Source: Burkholderiales bacterium | Lineage (GTDB): Bacteria > Pseudomonadota > Gammaproteobacteria > Burkholderiales > Burkholderiaceae_C | Direction: 5' to 3' | Assembly (NCBI GenBank): GCA_016213325.1 | Contig: JACRAY010000030.1 | Span: forward strand, 1-64,000 | Length of the DNA stretch: 64,000 nucleotides | Shown: positions 1-8,532 of the stretch, in pieces | How the letters are laid out: the number at the start of each line of letters is the position of its first letter | Numbering within the stretch: the first letter of the stretch is position 1 | Program-made: the position numbers and the translations under genes | Notes under the pieces: model-generated | Database searches by the model: none | Told to the model about the DNA's origin: nothing | Seen by the model: the letters and a program-made list of their open reading frames with translations, nothing else

Positions 1-391
1 CACCGACTCGGTCAGGTCCTTCCACGTGCCGGCTACGCCCTGCACGTCGGCCTGGCCGCCCAGCTTGCCTTCGGTACCCACCTCGCGCGCCACCCGCGTC
101 ACTTCCGATGCGAACGAACGCAGCTGGTCCACCATCGTGTTGATGGTGTTCTTCAGCTCCAGGATTTCACCCTTCACGTCCACCGTGATCTTCTTGGACA
201 GGTCGCCCGCCGCCACCGCCTTGGTCACGTCGGCGATGTTGCGTACCTGGGCCGTCAGGTTGCCGGCCATGGAGTTCACCGAGTCGGTCAGGTCCTTCCA
301 CGTGCCCGCCACGCCCTGCACGTCGGCCTGGCCGCCCAGCTTGCCTTCGGTACCCACCTCGCGCGCCACTCGCGTCACTTCGGCCGCGAAG
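1..391 (-). repeat. two copies of a 276-bp HAMP-coding repeat
   Basis: Positions 1-115 and 277-391 are nearly identical in DNA as well as protein, differing at only a few positions. The 276-bp period is exactly 92 codons, so it keeps frame and encodes successive HAMP units. The near-identity at DNA level points to recent duplication or gene conversion between units. The array probably continues to the left of the window. Confidence 0.85.
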
Positions 392-1143
392 GTGCCCAGC
401 TGCTGCACCATCTTGTTGATGGTCATGGCGGTGCGCAGGAACTCGCCTTCCAGCGCCCGGCCCTCGGCCTCCAGCGCCATCGACTTCGACAGGTCGCCCT
501 GCGCCACGGCGCCGATCACGCGCGCCACTTCCGACGTGGGGTGCACCAGGTCGCCGATCAGCGAGTTGATGGAGTCGGCCGATTCGCGCCAGAAACCGCT
601 GGCGTTCGGCAGCAGGGCGCGCTCTTTCAGCTTGCCTTCCTTGCCGACCACGCGCGACAGCCGTGCCAGCTCGTGCGACATGCGCAGGTTCTCCGCCATC
701 ACGTCGTTGAAGGCGTCGGCCACCTTGCCGTACAGGCCGGGCCAGTCGGGCGGCAGCTGGGCTTCCGAATTGCCTTTGCGCAGCTCGGACAGGCCGCCGA
801 GCATCACGCGCGTGCGCTCGTTGGCCGCGTCCACCTCTTCCAGCATGCCGTTGATGGCGGCGACGTTCTCCTGCCAGAAGCCGGTGAGCTTGTCTTCGGA
901 CATGCGCCTGGCGCCCTTGCCGCTGCGCAGGCTGCTCTCGATCGCCTTCAGCCGGCTGCTGCCGCGCGCGGACTGCGCCGAGAGCTCGTTGAATTCGTTG
1001 GCGATCTTGCCGTAGAGCCCGTCCCACTCGGTCGGCAGGGTCACCCCCGATTCGCCCCGGCGCAGCGCGCCCAGTGCCTTCAGCACCAGTTTCAGGTCGT
1101 TGTCACGCTGCTCCGCGGACGGCAATTTGGCGAGCACTTCCAT
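1..1143 (-). CDS. HAMP-repeat sensor protein, N-terminal part (cut by window edge)
   Basis: The reading frame runs off the left edge, so only the first 381 residues are visible. It begins at an ATG (1141-1143) preceded by a G-rich stretch. After about 90 residues of helical sequence come repeated HAMP-like units with the recurrent segment AREVGTEGKLGGQADVQGVA, seen twice with a 92-residue spacing. This architecture is typical of very large soluble hybrid histidine kinases made of stacked HAMP domains followed by GAF, HisKA, HATPase and receiver domains; those later domains lie outside the window, so kinase activity is inferred from the family only. No transmembrane segment or signal peptide is visible in the part present, which suggests a cytosolic sensor. 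Confidence 0.75.
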   Translation of the reverse strand, partial: MEVLAKLPSAEQRDNDLKLVLKALGALRRGESGVTLPTEWDGLYGKIANEFNELSAQSARGSSRLKAIESSLRSGKGARRMSEDKLTGFWQENVAAINGMLEEVDAANERTRVMLGGLSELRKGNSEAQLPPDWPGLYGKVADAFNDVMAENLRMSHELARLSRVVGKEGKLKERALLPNASGFWRESADSINSLIGDLVHPTSEVARVIGAVAQGDLSKSMALEAEGRALEGEFLRTAMTINKMVQQLGTFAAEVTRVAREVGTEGKLGGQADVQGVAGTWKDLTDSVNSMAGNLTAQVRNIADVTKAVAAGDLSKKITVDVKGEILELKNTINTMVDQLRSFASEVTRVAREVGTEGKLGGQADVQGVAGTWKDLTESV

Positions 1144-1181
1144 GGATCCCCCAGTACGTAATGACCTGCGAAAAGCAGGCC

Positions 1182-1210
1182 AGCGTAACGGGTTCGTGAC
1201 AACGCGACAA
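1182..1210 (-). promoter_or_regulatory. candidate sigma-70 promoter of the HAMP sensor gene
   Basis: On the minus strand TTGTCG (1205-1210) and TACGCT (1182-1187) are separated by 17 bases, a weak but correctly spaced sigma-70 pair. It would give a leader of about 30 bases that contains a small hairpin (CCTGC/GCAGG, 1165-1179). The rest of the 1144-1436 gap holds only the terminator of the next gene; I see no other feature there. Confidence 0.35.
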
Positions 1211-1373
1211 CGTGCCGAAAACGCGGGGGCCCCGCAAACCCAATGCTGGTGCGGCTTGTAGGACAAGCACCTACAGGAAATGGATGGGCAAGCCTACACC
1301 GCCAGCCTGGCCGAGCCGTGGCATGGCCGTGTGGAAGCCGCATCCCAACGGATCAGTTGGCCGGCCGGGCCAT

Positions 1374-1402
1374 AAAAAAGGGCCGCCCGAGGGCGGCCCT
1401 TC
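1374..1402 (-). terminator. rho-independent terminator after the ABC binding-protein gene
   Basis: Read on the minus strand, an 11-bp GC-rich stem (AAGGGCCGCCC / GGGCGGCCCTT) with a 2-base loop is followed by a run of T. It lies 35 bases beyond the stop codon of the gene at 1437-2555 and is oriented to end that transcript. Confidence 0.85.
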
Positions 1403-1436
1403 CAGGCCTTGGAGCCTTGCAAAAACGCGAGGTCGC

Positions 1437-2555
1437 TTACAGCGGTGCCTTCTTGCCGCCCTTGTACGTGTACAGGGTGGTGGCGGCGTTCTTCAGTTCG
1501 CCGTTGGCTTCGAAGGCGATGGTGCCGGTCACGCCCTTGTAGCTGATCTTCTGCAGCACCGGGATGTACACCTTGGGATCGGTGGACTTGGCCTGCTTCA
1601 TGGCTTCGACCAGCAGGAAGGTGGCGTCGTAGGTGTACGGGCTGTACACCTGGAACTCCTTCGGGTACTTGGCGTCGTACTTCGCCTTCCAGGCCTTGCC
1701 GCCGGGCATCTTTTCGATGGACGAGCCGCCTTCGGCGCAGATCACGTTGTCGAGCAGCTTCGACTTGCCCGACAGCTCGATGATCTTCTCGGTGCAGATG
1801 CCGTCGCCGCCGAAGAACTTGACGTTCAGGCCGAGGTTCTCGATCTGCTTGAGCATCGGGCCGCCCTGGGTGTCCATGCCGCCGAAGAAGATGGCGTCGG
1901 GCTGCTTCGCCTTGATGGCGGTCAGGATGGCGCTGAAGTCGGTGGCCTTGTCGTTGGTGAACTGGTTGTCCACGATCGTCATGCCCTTGGACTCGGCGGT
2001 CTTCTTGAACACCTCGGCCACGCCCTGGCCATAAGCCGTGCGGTCGTCGATGATCGCGACCTTCTTCAGCTTCAGCTTGTCGGCAGCATGCAGGGCCAGC
2101 GCGGCGCCCAGCGCGTTGTCGTTGGCGATGATGCGGAAGGTGGTCTTGTAGCCGGGCTTGGTCAGGTTGGGGTTGGTGGCCGCGCCGGTGACGTGCGGGA
2201 TGCCGCAGTCGTTGTAGACCTTGGAGGCGGGGATCGTCGTGCCCGAGTTCAGGTGGCCGACCACGCCGGCGACCTTGGCGTCGCACAGCTTCTGTGCGGC
2301 AGCGGTGCCCTGCTTCGGGTCGGCCGCGTCGTCTTCGGCCTGGATCTCGAGCTTGACCTTCTTGCCGCCGATGGTGACGCCGGCCTTGTTCAGGTCCTCG
2401 ATCGCCATGCGCACGCCGTTTTCATTGTCCTTGCCGTAGTGCGCTTGCGCACCGGACATGGGTGCCACGTGGCCGATCTTGACGACCGTGTCTTGCGCCA
2501 GGGCCACGCCGCTGATGGCGGCGATCGCGGCGGCGGCGATCAGTTTGATTTGCAT
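1437..2555 (-). CDS. branched-chain amino-acid ABC transporter substrate-binding protein (LivK/LivJ type)
   Basis: Encodes 372 residues with a clear Sec signal peptide (residues 1-20, cleavage after ALA) and then a periplasmic binding-protein type I fold beginning VVKIGHVAPMSGAQAHYGKD, the typical start of Leu/Ile/Val-binding proteins. It should bind its ligand in the periplasm and deliver it to an ABC permease, but no LivHMGF genes are adjacent, so it is an orphan here. The start is supported by a strong GGAGG site eight bases upstream. A good terminator follows the gene, so it is probably transcribed alone. The exact ligand cannot be read from the sequence; related proteins bind branched-chain amino acids, other amino acids or amides. 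Confidence 0.9.
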   Translation of the reverse strand: MQIKLIAAAAIAAISGVALAQDTVVKIGHVAPMSGAQAHYGKDNENGVRMAIEDLNKAGVTIGGKKVKLEIQAEDDAADPKQGTAAAQKLCDAKVAGVVGHLNSGTTIPASKVYNDCGIPHVTGAATNPNLTKPGYKTTFRIIANDNALGAALALHAADKLKLKKVAIIDDRTAYGQGVAEVFKKTAESKGMTIVDNQFTNDKATDFSAILTAIKAKQPDAIFFGGMDTQGGPMLKQIENLGLNVKFFGGDGICTEKIIELSGKSKLLDNVICAEGGSSIEKMPGGKAWKAKYDAKYPKEFQVYSPYTYDATFLLVEAMKQAKSTDPKVYIPVLQKISYKGVTGTIAFEANGELKNAATTLYTYKGGKKAPL

Positions 2556-2706
2556 GGATAACCTCCAGATTAGGAAATAGGTTGAGGTGTGCTTTTTTGC
2601 TCAACGGGCGCGACCTTAACGCAATTCGCGGGCCACAACCATAAGGGAAAAGTCTAGGAGTTCGATGACAAGGGGATTCCCTGATGCACGGCAACGAACG
2701 CAAGGA

Positions 2707-3012
2707 TCACTTGCGCGGCTTGGCGCCAGCCTGCTGCTGCGAAGCGATTTCATCGGCCAGCGCCTGCGTCACCGCCTGCCGCACGGCCGCCTCCACTTCC
2801 TGCCTGATGGCAGGGCCCAGTGAGCGCGTGTGTTCCAGCAGGACCGTGGCAATGGCTTCGCGCAGGCGCCTTTCGAGGGACAGGTCCACGCGCTGCATCA
2901 CCTTCACGACCAGCTGGTCCTCGAAGAAGACCGGTTCGGGTGCGGCCGCGGGCGGCGAGCGCACCACTTCGGTCAGCGTGGGCACGAATTTGGGCGGCGT
3001 GCGCGCAACCAT
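2707..3012 (-). CDS. conserved hypothetical protein downstream of holC
   Basis: A 101-residue protein with a proline-rich N-terminal third (PPKFVPTLTEVVRSPP) and a charged, helical remainder with heptad-like spacing (VDLSLERRLREAIATVLLEH...). I do not recognise a domain. Its ATG overlaps the stop of holC by one base, so it is the last gene of the pepA-holC operon and is translationally coupled to it. No signal peptide or membrane segment is seen, so it is probably cytosolic. Confidence 0.7.
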   Translation of the reverse strand: MVARTPPKFVPTLTEVVRSPPAAAPEPVFFEDQLVVKVMQRVDLSLERRLREAIATVLLEHTRSLGPAIRQEVEAAVRQAVTQALADEIASQQQAGAKPRK

Positions 3013-3449
3013 CAGAGCATCTCGCGGGTGGCCACGTTGTAGTGCCGCACCGGGTAGCCGCGGTCCTTGTAGTGCTTGGCGCGCTGGCGCCCGCCCATGC
3101 GGTCGTCGTCGCCCTGCGTCACCACTTCCACCAGCCTTTCGAAGCGCTCGAAACCCTCGGGGATGCCCGGGCCCAGGTTCACCAGCACCTCCTGGTGCGG
3201 CGCGGCGCGCGGCGCCTCGGCCAGCACCACCGGCGACGCCTGCAGCACCGCAGCCGTCGCGCCCGCCGCATGGCAGTGCGGCAGGAATTCCAACGGCTCG
3301 AAAGTCCACAACGCTACGTCGAGCTGGCGCAAGGCCTGTGGCTCGCCCGTGACGACGATGCGGCGGCCTTTGGCCGCCACGGACCGGACCACGTTGCACA
3401 CGTAGCCGAGCTTGTCGGGTGCGTTGAAGTGGAAGGTGACCTCGGTCAT
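3012..3449 (-). CDS. holC: DNA polymerase III chi subunit
   Basis: Encodes 145 residues starting MTEVTFHFNAPDKLGYVCNVV, the characteristic N-terminus of HolC, and length fits the family. Chi joins the clamp-loader complex via psi and contacts single-strand binding protein at the fork. The ATG overlaps the pepA stop by four bases; the pepA-holC order is common in proteobacteria. The C-terminal part contains an alternation of hydrophobic strands and helices compatible with the chi fold, ending in a basic tail (RQRAKHYKDRGYPVRHYNV). Confidence 0.88.
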   Translation of the reverse strand: MTEVTFHFNAPDKLGYVCNVVRSVAAKGRRIVVTGEPQALRQLDVALWTFEPLEFLPHCHAAGATAAVLQASPVVLAEAPRAAPHQEVLVNLGPGIPEGFERFERLVEVVTQGDDDRMGGRQRAKHYKDRGYPVRHYNVATREML

Positions 3450-4930
3450 TTCGCCTTGGCTGCCCGCCTGCGCGGGGATGACGGCTTCGCCGTCGCCTGT
3501 GCCGTGATGTACTCCAGCAGCAGCCCCACGGGCCGTCCGGTGGCCCCCTTGTTGGCGCCGCCGCTCCTCCACGCCGTGCCGGCGATGTCGAGGTGCGCCC
3601 ACGGGTACTTCTGCGCGAAGCGGTGCAGGAACTTGGCCGCGGTGATCGAGCCGCCGGCACGCCCGGCGACGTTGGCCACGTCGGCAAAGTTGGTCTTCAG
3701 GCCTTCGGCATACTCGTCGTCCAGCGGCATGCGCCAGGCCAGGTCCAGGGCCGACTCGCCGGCTGCGAGCAGCGCCGCCGCCAGCTCGTCGTCGGAAGCG
3801 AACAGGCCGCTGCGCACGTGGCCCAGCGCGATCACGCAGGCGCCGGTGAGCGTGGCGATGTCCACTACTGCGCGCGGCTTGAAGCGCTCGGCGTAGGTGA
3901 GCGCGTCGCACAGGATCAGGCGGCCTTCGGCGTCTGTGTTCAGCACCTCGATGGTCTGCCCGCTCATGCTCGTGAGCACGTCGCCCGGCTTGTACGAGCC
4001 GCCGTCTGGCATGTTCTCGCAGGTGGGGATGAGGCCCACCACGTTGACCTTGGGCTTGGTCTCGCCCAGCGCGCGGAAGGTGCCCAGCACGCTGGCCGCG
4101 CCGCCCATGTCGAACTTCATCTCGTCCATGTCGGCACCGGGCTTGATGGAGATGCCGCCCGAGTCGAAGGTGATGCCCTTGCCCACCAGCACCACCGGCG
4201 CGTCGCCCTTGGCGCCGCCGTTGTGCCTGAGCACGATGAAGCGCGCCGGCTCGTGCGAACCCTTGGCCACCGAGAGGAAGGAGCCCATGCCCAGCTTCTC
4301 GATGTCCTTCGGGCCCAGCACTTCGCACTGGAACCCGTGCGCCCTGGCGAGCTTCTTCGCTTCCTCGCCCAGGCGGGTCGGCGTCACGTAGTTGGGCGGC
4401 TGGTTGCCGAGTTCGCGGGCCAGCTCGATGCCCGCGGCGGCGGCCCGTGCGGCGGCGAAGGCTTCACGGTGCTTCGTGGCGTCCTTCACCGCGATGGTCA
4501 CCTTGCGCAGCTCGCGGCCCTCGGGCTTGGACTTGGTGGCCACGTACACGTAGCTGCTCTCGGCGGTGCCGCACACCGCCGCCCGCACCGCGTCGCCGCC
4601 CGCGCCGTCCGGCAGGCAGATCACCAGCCGCTTGGCGCCCGATGCCTTGATCACGCCGGCGGCCGCCTGCATGGCCGACTGCACCTTCTTGCCCGAGCCG
4701 TCGCCCGCGCCCACCAGCAGCAGGCGGGTGGCGGCCACCCCTTCGCTCCGATAGGCCTGCAGCACCTTGCCCGGCTTGGTTTCCAGGTCCTTGGCGGCCA
4801 CGGCGGCGGCCGCCAGCTTCGAGACCGGGTCCTTCCCCGCCTTGAAACCTTCCGTCACCAGCACCAGCAGCACTTCGCACTTCTCGGCAGCCGCGCCTGC
4901 CAGGTCCAGGGTCTTGAGTTCGAAGTCCAT
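3446..4930 (-). CDS. pepA: leucyl aminopeptidase (M17 family)
   Basis: A 494-residue cytosolic aminopeptidase that removes N-terminal residues, using two metal ions. The family signature NTDAEGRL is present at residues 331-338, with the upstream metal/catalytic segments VGKGITFDSGGISIKPG and MDEMKFDMGGAASVLG. Length matches PepA. I chose the ATG before DFELKTLDLAG; an in-frame start 24 codons upstream would add a basic tail absent from the family. The gene is divergent from lptF with 56 bases between starts and heads an operon with holC. PepA proteins in enterobacteria also bind DNA in dimer resolution; that is not testable here. Confidence 0.95.
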   Translation of the reverse strand: MDFELKTLDLAGAAAEKCEVLLVLVTEGFKAGKDPVSKLAAAAVAAKDLETKPGKVLQAYRSEGVAATRLLLVGAGDGSGKKVQSAMQAAAGVIKASGAKRLVICLPDGAGGDAVRAAVCGTAESSYVYVATKSKPEGRELRKVTIAVKDATKHREAFAAARAAAAGIELARELGNQPPNYVTPTRLGEEAKKLARAHGFQCEVLGPKDIEKLGMGSFLSVAKGSHEPARFIVLRHNGGAKGDAPVVLVGKGITFDSGGISIKPGADMDEMKFDMGGAASVLGTFRALGETKPKVNVVGLIPTCENMPDGGSYKPGDVLTSMSGQTIEVLNTDAEGRLILCDALTYAERFKPRAVVDIATLTGACVIALGHVRSGLFASDDELAAALLAAGESALDLAWRMPLDDEYAEGLKTNFADVANVAGRAGGSITAAKFLHRFAQKYPWAHLDIAGTAWRSGGANKGATGRPVGLLLEYITAQATAKPSSPRRRAAKAK

Positions 4931-4986
4931 AATTCGCTGTCGTCTCTCCATGTATTTCTGCGCGCAAGGCTTGCGCGCCGGCGCCG

Positions 4987-6081
4987 ATGTTATTCCATTC
5001 AACTGTCCGCAAGGAGCTGGCCCGCAGTTTCGGGGCCAGCCTGGTCGTGCTCGTCACCATCGTGATGACCATGACGCTGGTGCGCACGCTCAGCCAGGCC
5101 AGCCGCGGCAGCGTGAACCCGCAGGAAGTGATGATGGTGATGGGCTATACGGTGCTGGGTTACCTGCCGCCGGTGCTGACGCTGTCGCTCTTCATCGCGA
5201 TCGTGGGCACGCTCTCGCGCATGTACCGCGACAGCGAGATGGTCATCTGGTTTTCGGCGGGCCGAGGCCTGTCGGCCTTCCTGACACCCCTTTTCAGCTT
5301 TGCGTGGCCCATCCTGCTGGTGGTGGCCGGCATGGCGCTGGTGGTCTGGCCCTGGGCCAACGAGCAGGCGCGCGAGCTGCGCGACCGCTACGGGCGGCGC
5401 GGCGACCTCGAACGCGTGGCGCCCGGCCAGTTCCAGGAGTCGGCCAGCGGGCGGCGCGTGTTCTTCCTGGACAAGGACACGCCCGACAACAAGTCGGGCC
5501 GCAACATCTTCATTTCCACCGTCGAACAGGGCAAGGAGACGGTCACCTCGGCGCGCAGCGGCCGGGTCGACGAGATCGGGACCGGCCAGTTCCTGATGCT
5601 GTCCAACGGCCAGCGGCTCGAGTCGCTGCCCGACCGCCAGATGCGCATCAGCGAGTTCGAGGAATACGGCAGCCGCGTGAGCGGCGGGCAGCTCGCCGTG
5701 CAGGACGACTCACCGGCCAAGACCCGCTCCACCTGGCGGCTGGTGATGGAGCCGACCCCCGTGAACCAGGCCGAACTCGCCTGGCGGCTGGGCCTGGCGC
5801 TGGCCGCGATCAACTTCGTGGTGCTCGCCATCACCGTCTCCAGCGTCAACCCGCGCGCCGGGCGCAGCGGCAACCTGGTGTTCGCCCTGTTCGCCTTCGT
5901 CGTCTACTACAACCTGCTCAACCTGGGCCACGCCTGGGTCGGCTCGGGGCGCGCCAGCTTCGGCGGCTTCCTGCTGGCGGTGCACGGCAGCGCCTTCCTC
6001 GCCGGGCTGCTGTGGCTGGGCAAGCAGCACAACGCGTGGACGATCGGCGGGCTGCTCAGGCGCCGCCGGAACCACGCATGA
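4987..6081 (+). CDS. lptF: LPS export ABC transporter permease LptF
   Basis: A 364-residue inner-membrane protein with three N-terminal and three C-terminal membrane segments flanking a large periplasmic domain, the LptF/LptG (YjgP/YjgQ) layout. It starts MLFHSTVRKELARSF. With LptG and the LptB ATPase it extracts LPS from the inner membrane and passes it to LptC/A. It overlaps lptG by four bases and is divergent from pepA, a conserved proteobacterial arrangement. Confidence 0.93.
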   Translation: MLFHSTVRKELARSFGASLVVLVTIVMTMTLVRTLSQASRGSVNPQEVMMVMGYTVLGYLPPVLTLSLFIAIVGTLSRMYRDSEMVIWFSAGRGLSAFLTPLFSFAWPILLVVAGMALVVWPWANEQARELRDRYGRRGDLERVAPGQFQESASGRRVFFLDKDTPDNKSGRNIFISTVEQGKETVTSARSGRVDEIGTGQFLMLSNGQRLESLPDRQMRISEFEEYGSRVSGGQLAVQDDSPAKTRSTWRLVMEPTPVNQAELAWRLGLALAAINFVVLAITVSSVNPRAGRSGNLVFALFAFVVYYNLLNLGHAWVGSGRASFGGFLLAVHGSAFLAGLLWLGKQHNAWTIGGLLRRRRNHA

Positions 6082-7184
6082 AGACGATCCGCCGCCTGAT
6101 CTACGCCGAGGTGCTGGGCGCGGTGCTGTTCGTCGCCATCGGCTTCCTGGCCCTGTTCTTCTTCTTCGACTTCATCGACGAGGTGCCCAACGTCGGCAAG
6201 GGCGTCAACCCGTACCGCCTGACCCAGGCCCTGCTGTACGTGAGCCTGCGCATCCCCAACCACCTGTACGAGCTGATGCCCATAGCGGTGCTGATCGGCA
6301 CCATCTTCGTGATGGCGCGGCTGGCCCAGACTTCGGAATACACCATCCTGCGCACCAGCGGCATGGGGCCGTGGCGAGCGCTGCGCACGCTGCTGGCGCT
6401 GGGCCTGTTCTTCTCGCTGGCGACGTTCGCCGCGGGCGATTACCTGGCGCCGGTGGCCGACCGCACGGGGCAACTGCTGAAGGCGCGCATGGAGGGGCGG
6501 CTGACCGTCGGCCAGACCGGTGCGTGGCTGAAGGAACGCCAGCACTACAACTCGTTCAGCGTCAACGTGGGCGGGCTCACGCCGGATGGCTCGATGCAGG
6601 CGGTGCGCATCTTCGAGGCCGACTCGCGGGGCTTCCTCGTGTCGGTCACGCAGGCGCCGCGCGGCTCTTTCGCCGACGACGGCGCATGGGTGCTGGAAGA
6701 CGCCGAGCGGCGCGAGTTCGCGCCCACGGGCGAAGCCGCGCCACCCAAGGTCGAAGTCACGCGCGTGCCGCGGCTGCGCTGGCCCACCGAGATCACGCCC
6801 GAGATGGTGTCGGTGGCCCTGCTCAAGCCCGACCGCATGGGCACCATCGACCTGTTCCAGTACATCCGCCACCTCGAGGCCAACAACCAGACCTCGCAGC
6901 GCTACGAAATCGAGTTCTGGCGCAAGGTCTTCTACCCGATGTCGTGCATGGTGATGGTGGTGCTGGCCCTGCCCTTCGCCTACCTGCACTTCCGCAGCGG
7001 CGGCATCACGGCCTATGTGTTCGGTGGGGTGCTGATCGGCATCAGCTTCTTCCTGCTGAACAACGTGTTCGGCTATGTCGGCAACCTGCGCACCTGGGTC
7101 CCGTGGCTCACCGCGGCGGCGCCGGGGCTGCTGTACACGATGCTCTCGCTGGCCGCGTTCGGCTGGCTGGTGCTGCGAAGGTGA
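6078..7184 (+). CDS. lptG: LPS export ABC transporter permease LptG
   Basis: A 368-residue partner of LptF, starting MKTIRRLIYAEVLGAVLFVA, with the same three-plus-three membrane topology and central periplasmic jellyroll region. The ATG lies inside the lptF stop (ATGA), implying coupled, stoichiometric synthesis. The last two codons before its stop also provide the GTG start of the next gene. Confidence 0.93.
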   Translation: MKTIRRLIYAEVLGAVLFVAIGFLALFFFFDFIDEVPNVGKGVNPYRLTQALLYVSLRIPNHLYELMPIAVLIGTIFVMARLAQTSEYTILRTSGMGPWRALRTLLALGLFFSLATFAAGDYLAPVADRTGQLLKARMEGRLTVGQTGAWLKERQHYNSFSVNVGGLTPDGSMQAVRIFEADSRGFLVSVTQAPRGSFADDGAWVLEDAERREFAPTGEAAPPKVEVTRVPRLRWPTEITPEMVSVALLKPDRMGTIDLFQYIRHLEANNQTSQRYEIEFWRKVFYPMSCMVMVVLALPFAYLHFRSGGITAYVFGGVLIGISFFLLNNVFGYVGNLRTWVPWLTAAAPGLLYTMLSLAAFGWLVLRR

Positions 7185-7537
7185 AGGCTGTCGTCCTGTT
7201 CGGGCACGGCTCGCGCGACGCGGGTTGGCGTGCGGCCATGGATGCCGTGGCGGCGCGGGCCCGTGCGCTGGCCCCGGACATGCCCGTGGTGTGCGCCTTT
7301 CTCGAACTGCAGGAACCGACGCTGGCGCAAGCCGCCGCCGGGCTGGTGGCAGCGGGGGCGACCGAGCTGGCCGTCCTGCCCATGTTCCTGGGCGTCGGCC
7401 GGCATGCGCGCGACGACCTGCCGCGCCTGGTGGCCGAGCTGCGCGAGCGCCATCCCGCTGTTGCGTTCAGGCTGCAAACCAGCGTGGGCGAAGATTCCCG
7501 GGTGGTCGAGTTGCTGGCAAAGATTGCGGTGGAATAA
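7181..7537 (+). CDS. CbiX/SirB-type chelatase family protein (short form)
   Basis: A 118-residue single-domain protein beginning VKAVVLFGHGSRDAGW, with the chelatase histidine in FGHGSRD (His9) and a second in VGRHARDDLP, the two metal-binding motifs of short CbiX proteins. These insert cobalt or iron (or nickel) into sirohydrochlorin. The GTG start overlaps the lptG stop by four bases; the functional link to LPS export is unclear and may be only transcriptional. A nearby CysB-like gene fits a siroheme role because siroheme serves sulfite reductase, but this is inference. Confidence 0.8.
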   Translation: MKAVVLFGHGSRDAGWRAAMDAVAARARALAPDMPVVCAFLELQEPTLAQAAAGLVAAGATELAVLPMFLGVGRHARDDLPRLVAELRERHPAVAFRLQTSVGEDSRVVELLAKIAVE

Positions 7538-7553
7538 CGAGCGAATGCATAAT

Positions 7554-7577
7554 GAATTTCTCTCTTAGAAGAAATTC
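7554..7577. promoter_or_regulatory. perfect inverted repeat in front of the CysB-like gene, candidate autoregulatory site
   Basis: GAATTTCT (7554-7561) and AGAAATTC (7570-7577) form a perfect 8-bp inverted repeat with an 8-base spacer, ending three bases before the ATG at 7581. It is strikingly AT-rich for this genome and follows a -10-like CATAAT. LysR proteins typically bind such interrupted palindromes; autorepression is a plausible role, not shown. Confidence 0.45.
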
Positions 7578-7580
7578 AGT

Positions 7581-8531
7581 ATGAATCTCCACCAATTCCG
7601 CTTCGTGCAGGAGGCGGTGCGGCGTAACCTGAACCTGACCGAAGCCGCCAAGTCCCTGCATACGTCGCAGCCGGGAGTGTCCAAGGCCATCATCGAGCTG
7701 GAGGAAGAGCTCGGCGTCGAGATCTTCGCGCGGCACGGCAAGCGGCTGAAGCGCGTCACCGAGCCCGGCCAGCACGTGCTGAAGAGCATCGAGCTCATCA
7801 TGCGGGAGGTCGGCAACCTGAAGCGCATCGGCGAGCAGTTCAGCGCGCAGGACAGCGGCACGCTGTCGATCGCCACCACCCACACGCAGGCCCGCTACGT
7901 GCTGCCCGTCCCCGTGGCGAAGCTGCGCGCGGAGTACCCCAAGGTGAGCGTGAGCCTGCACCAGGGATCGCCCGACCAGGTGGCCCGCATGGTGCTGGAC
8001 GAAATCGCCGAGATCGGCATCGCCACCGAATCGCTGTCCGACTACCCCGACCTGGTCACCCTGCCCTGCTACGAGTGGGAGCACGTGCTGGTACTGCCGC
8101 AGACCCATCCCCTGACGAAGAAGGAGCGCCTGACGCTGGAAGACATCGCGCAGGAGCCGCTGGTCACGTACCACCCCTCGTTCACCGGGCGCACGCGCAT
8201 CGACGCGGCCTTCGCGCAGCGCAAGCTGGTGCCGCGCATCGCGCTGGAAGCGATCGACTCGGACGTGATCAAGACCTACGTGCGCCTCGGACTGGGCATC
8301 GGCATCGTGGCCGAGATGGCCGTCCGCGGCGACAACAACATCGGCCAGGACGAGCTGGCGGTGCGGCCGGGGGGGCAGCTGTTCGGCAAGAACCTCGCCC
8401 GCGTGGCTTTCAAGCGCGGCGCCTACCTGCGCAACTTCGTCTATCGTTTCGCCGAGCTGCTGTCGGACCGGCTCGACCGCAACCTGATCGCCAAGGCCAT
8501 GAGCGGCCACGGCAGTGATTACGACATGTAG
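7581..8531 (+). CDS. cysB: CysB-family LysR transcriptional regulator
   Basis: A 316-residue LysR regulator. The winged helix-turn-helix is at residues 1-60 (LTEAAKSLHTSQPGVSKAI as recognition region) and the effector domain contains the CysB-type TTHTQARYVLPVPV and HPSFTGRTRID segments. CysB proteins activate sulfur-assimilation genes in response to N- or O-acetylserine. The sbp-cysTWA cluster at 23-27 kb is a likely target. The gene ends two bases before the next start. Burkholderiales often carry two paralogs (CysB and an SsuR-like organosulfur regulator); which one this is cannot be decided from the sequence alone. Confidence 0.88.
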   Translation: MNLHQFRFVQEAVRRNLNLTEAAKSLHTSQPGVSKAIIELEEELGVEIFARHGKRLKRVTEPGQHVLKSIELIMREVGNLKRIGEQFSAQDSGTLSIATTHTQARYVLPVPVAKLRAEYPKVSVSLHQGSPDQVARMVLDEIAEIGIATESLSDYPDLVTLPCYEWEHVLVLPQTHPLTKKERLTLEDIAQEPLVTYHPSFTGRTRIDAAFAQRKLVPRIALEAIDSDVIKTYVRLGLGIGIVAEMAVRGDNNIGQDELAVRPGGQLFGKNLARVAFKRGAYLRNFVYRFAELLSDRLDRNLIAKAMSGHGSDYDM

Positions 8532-8532
8532 C

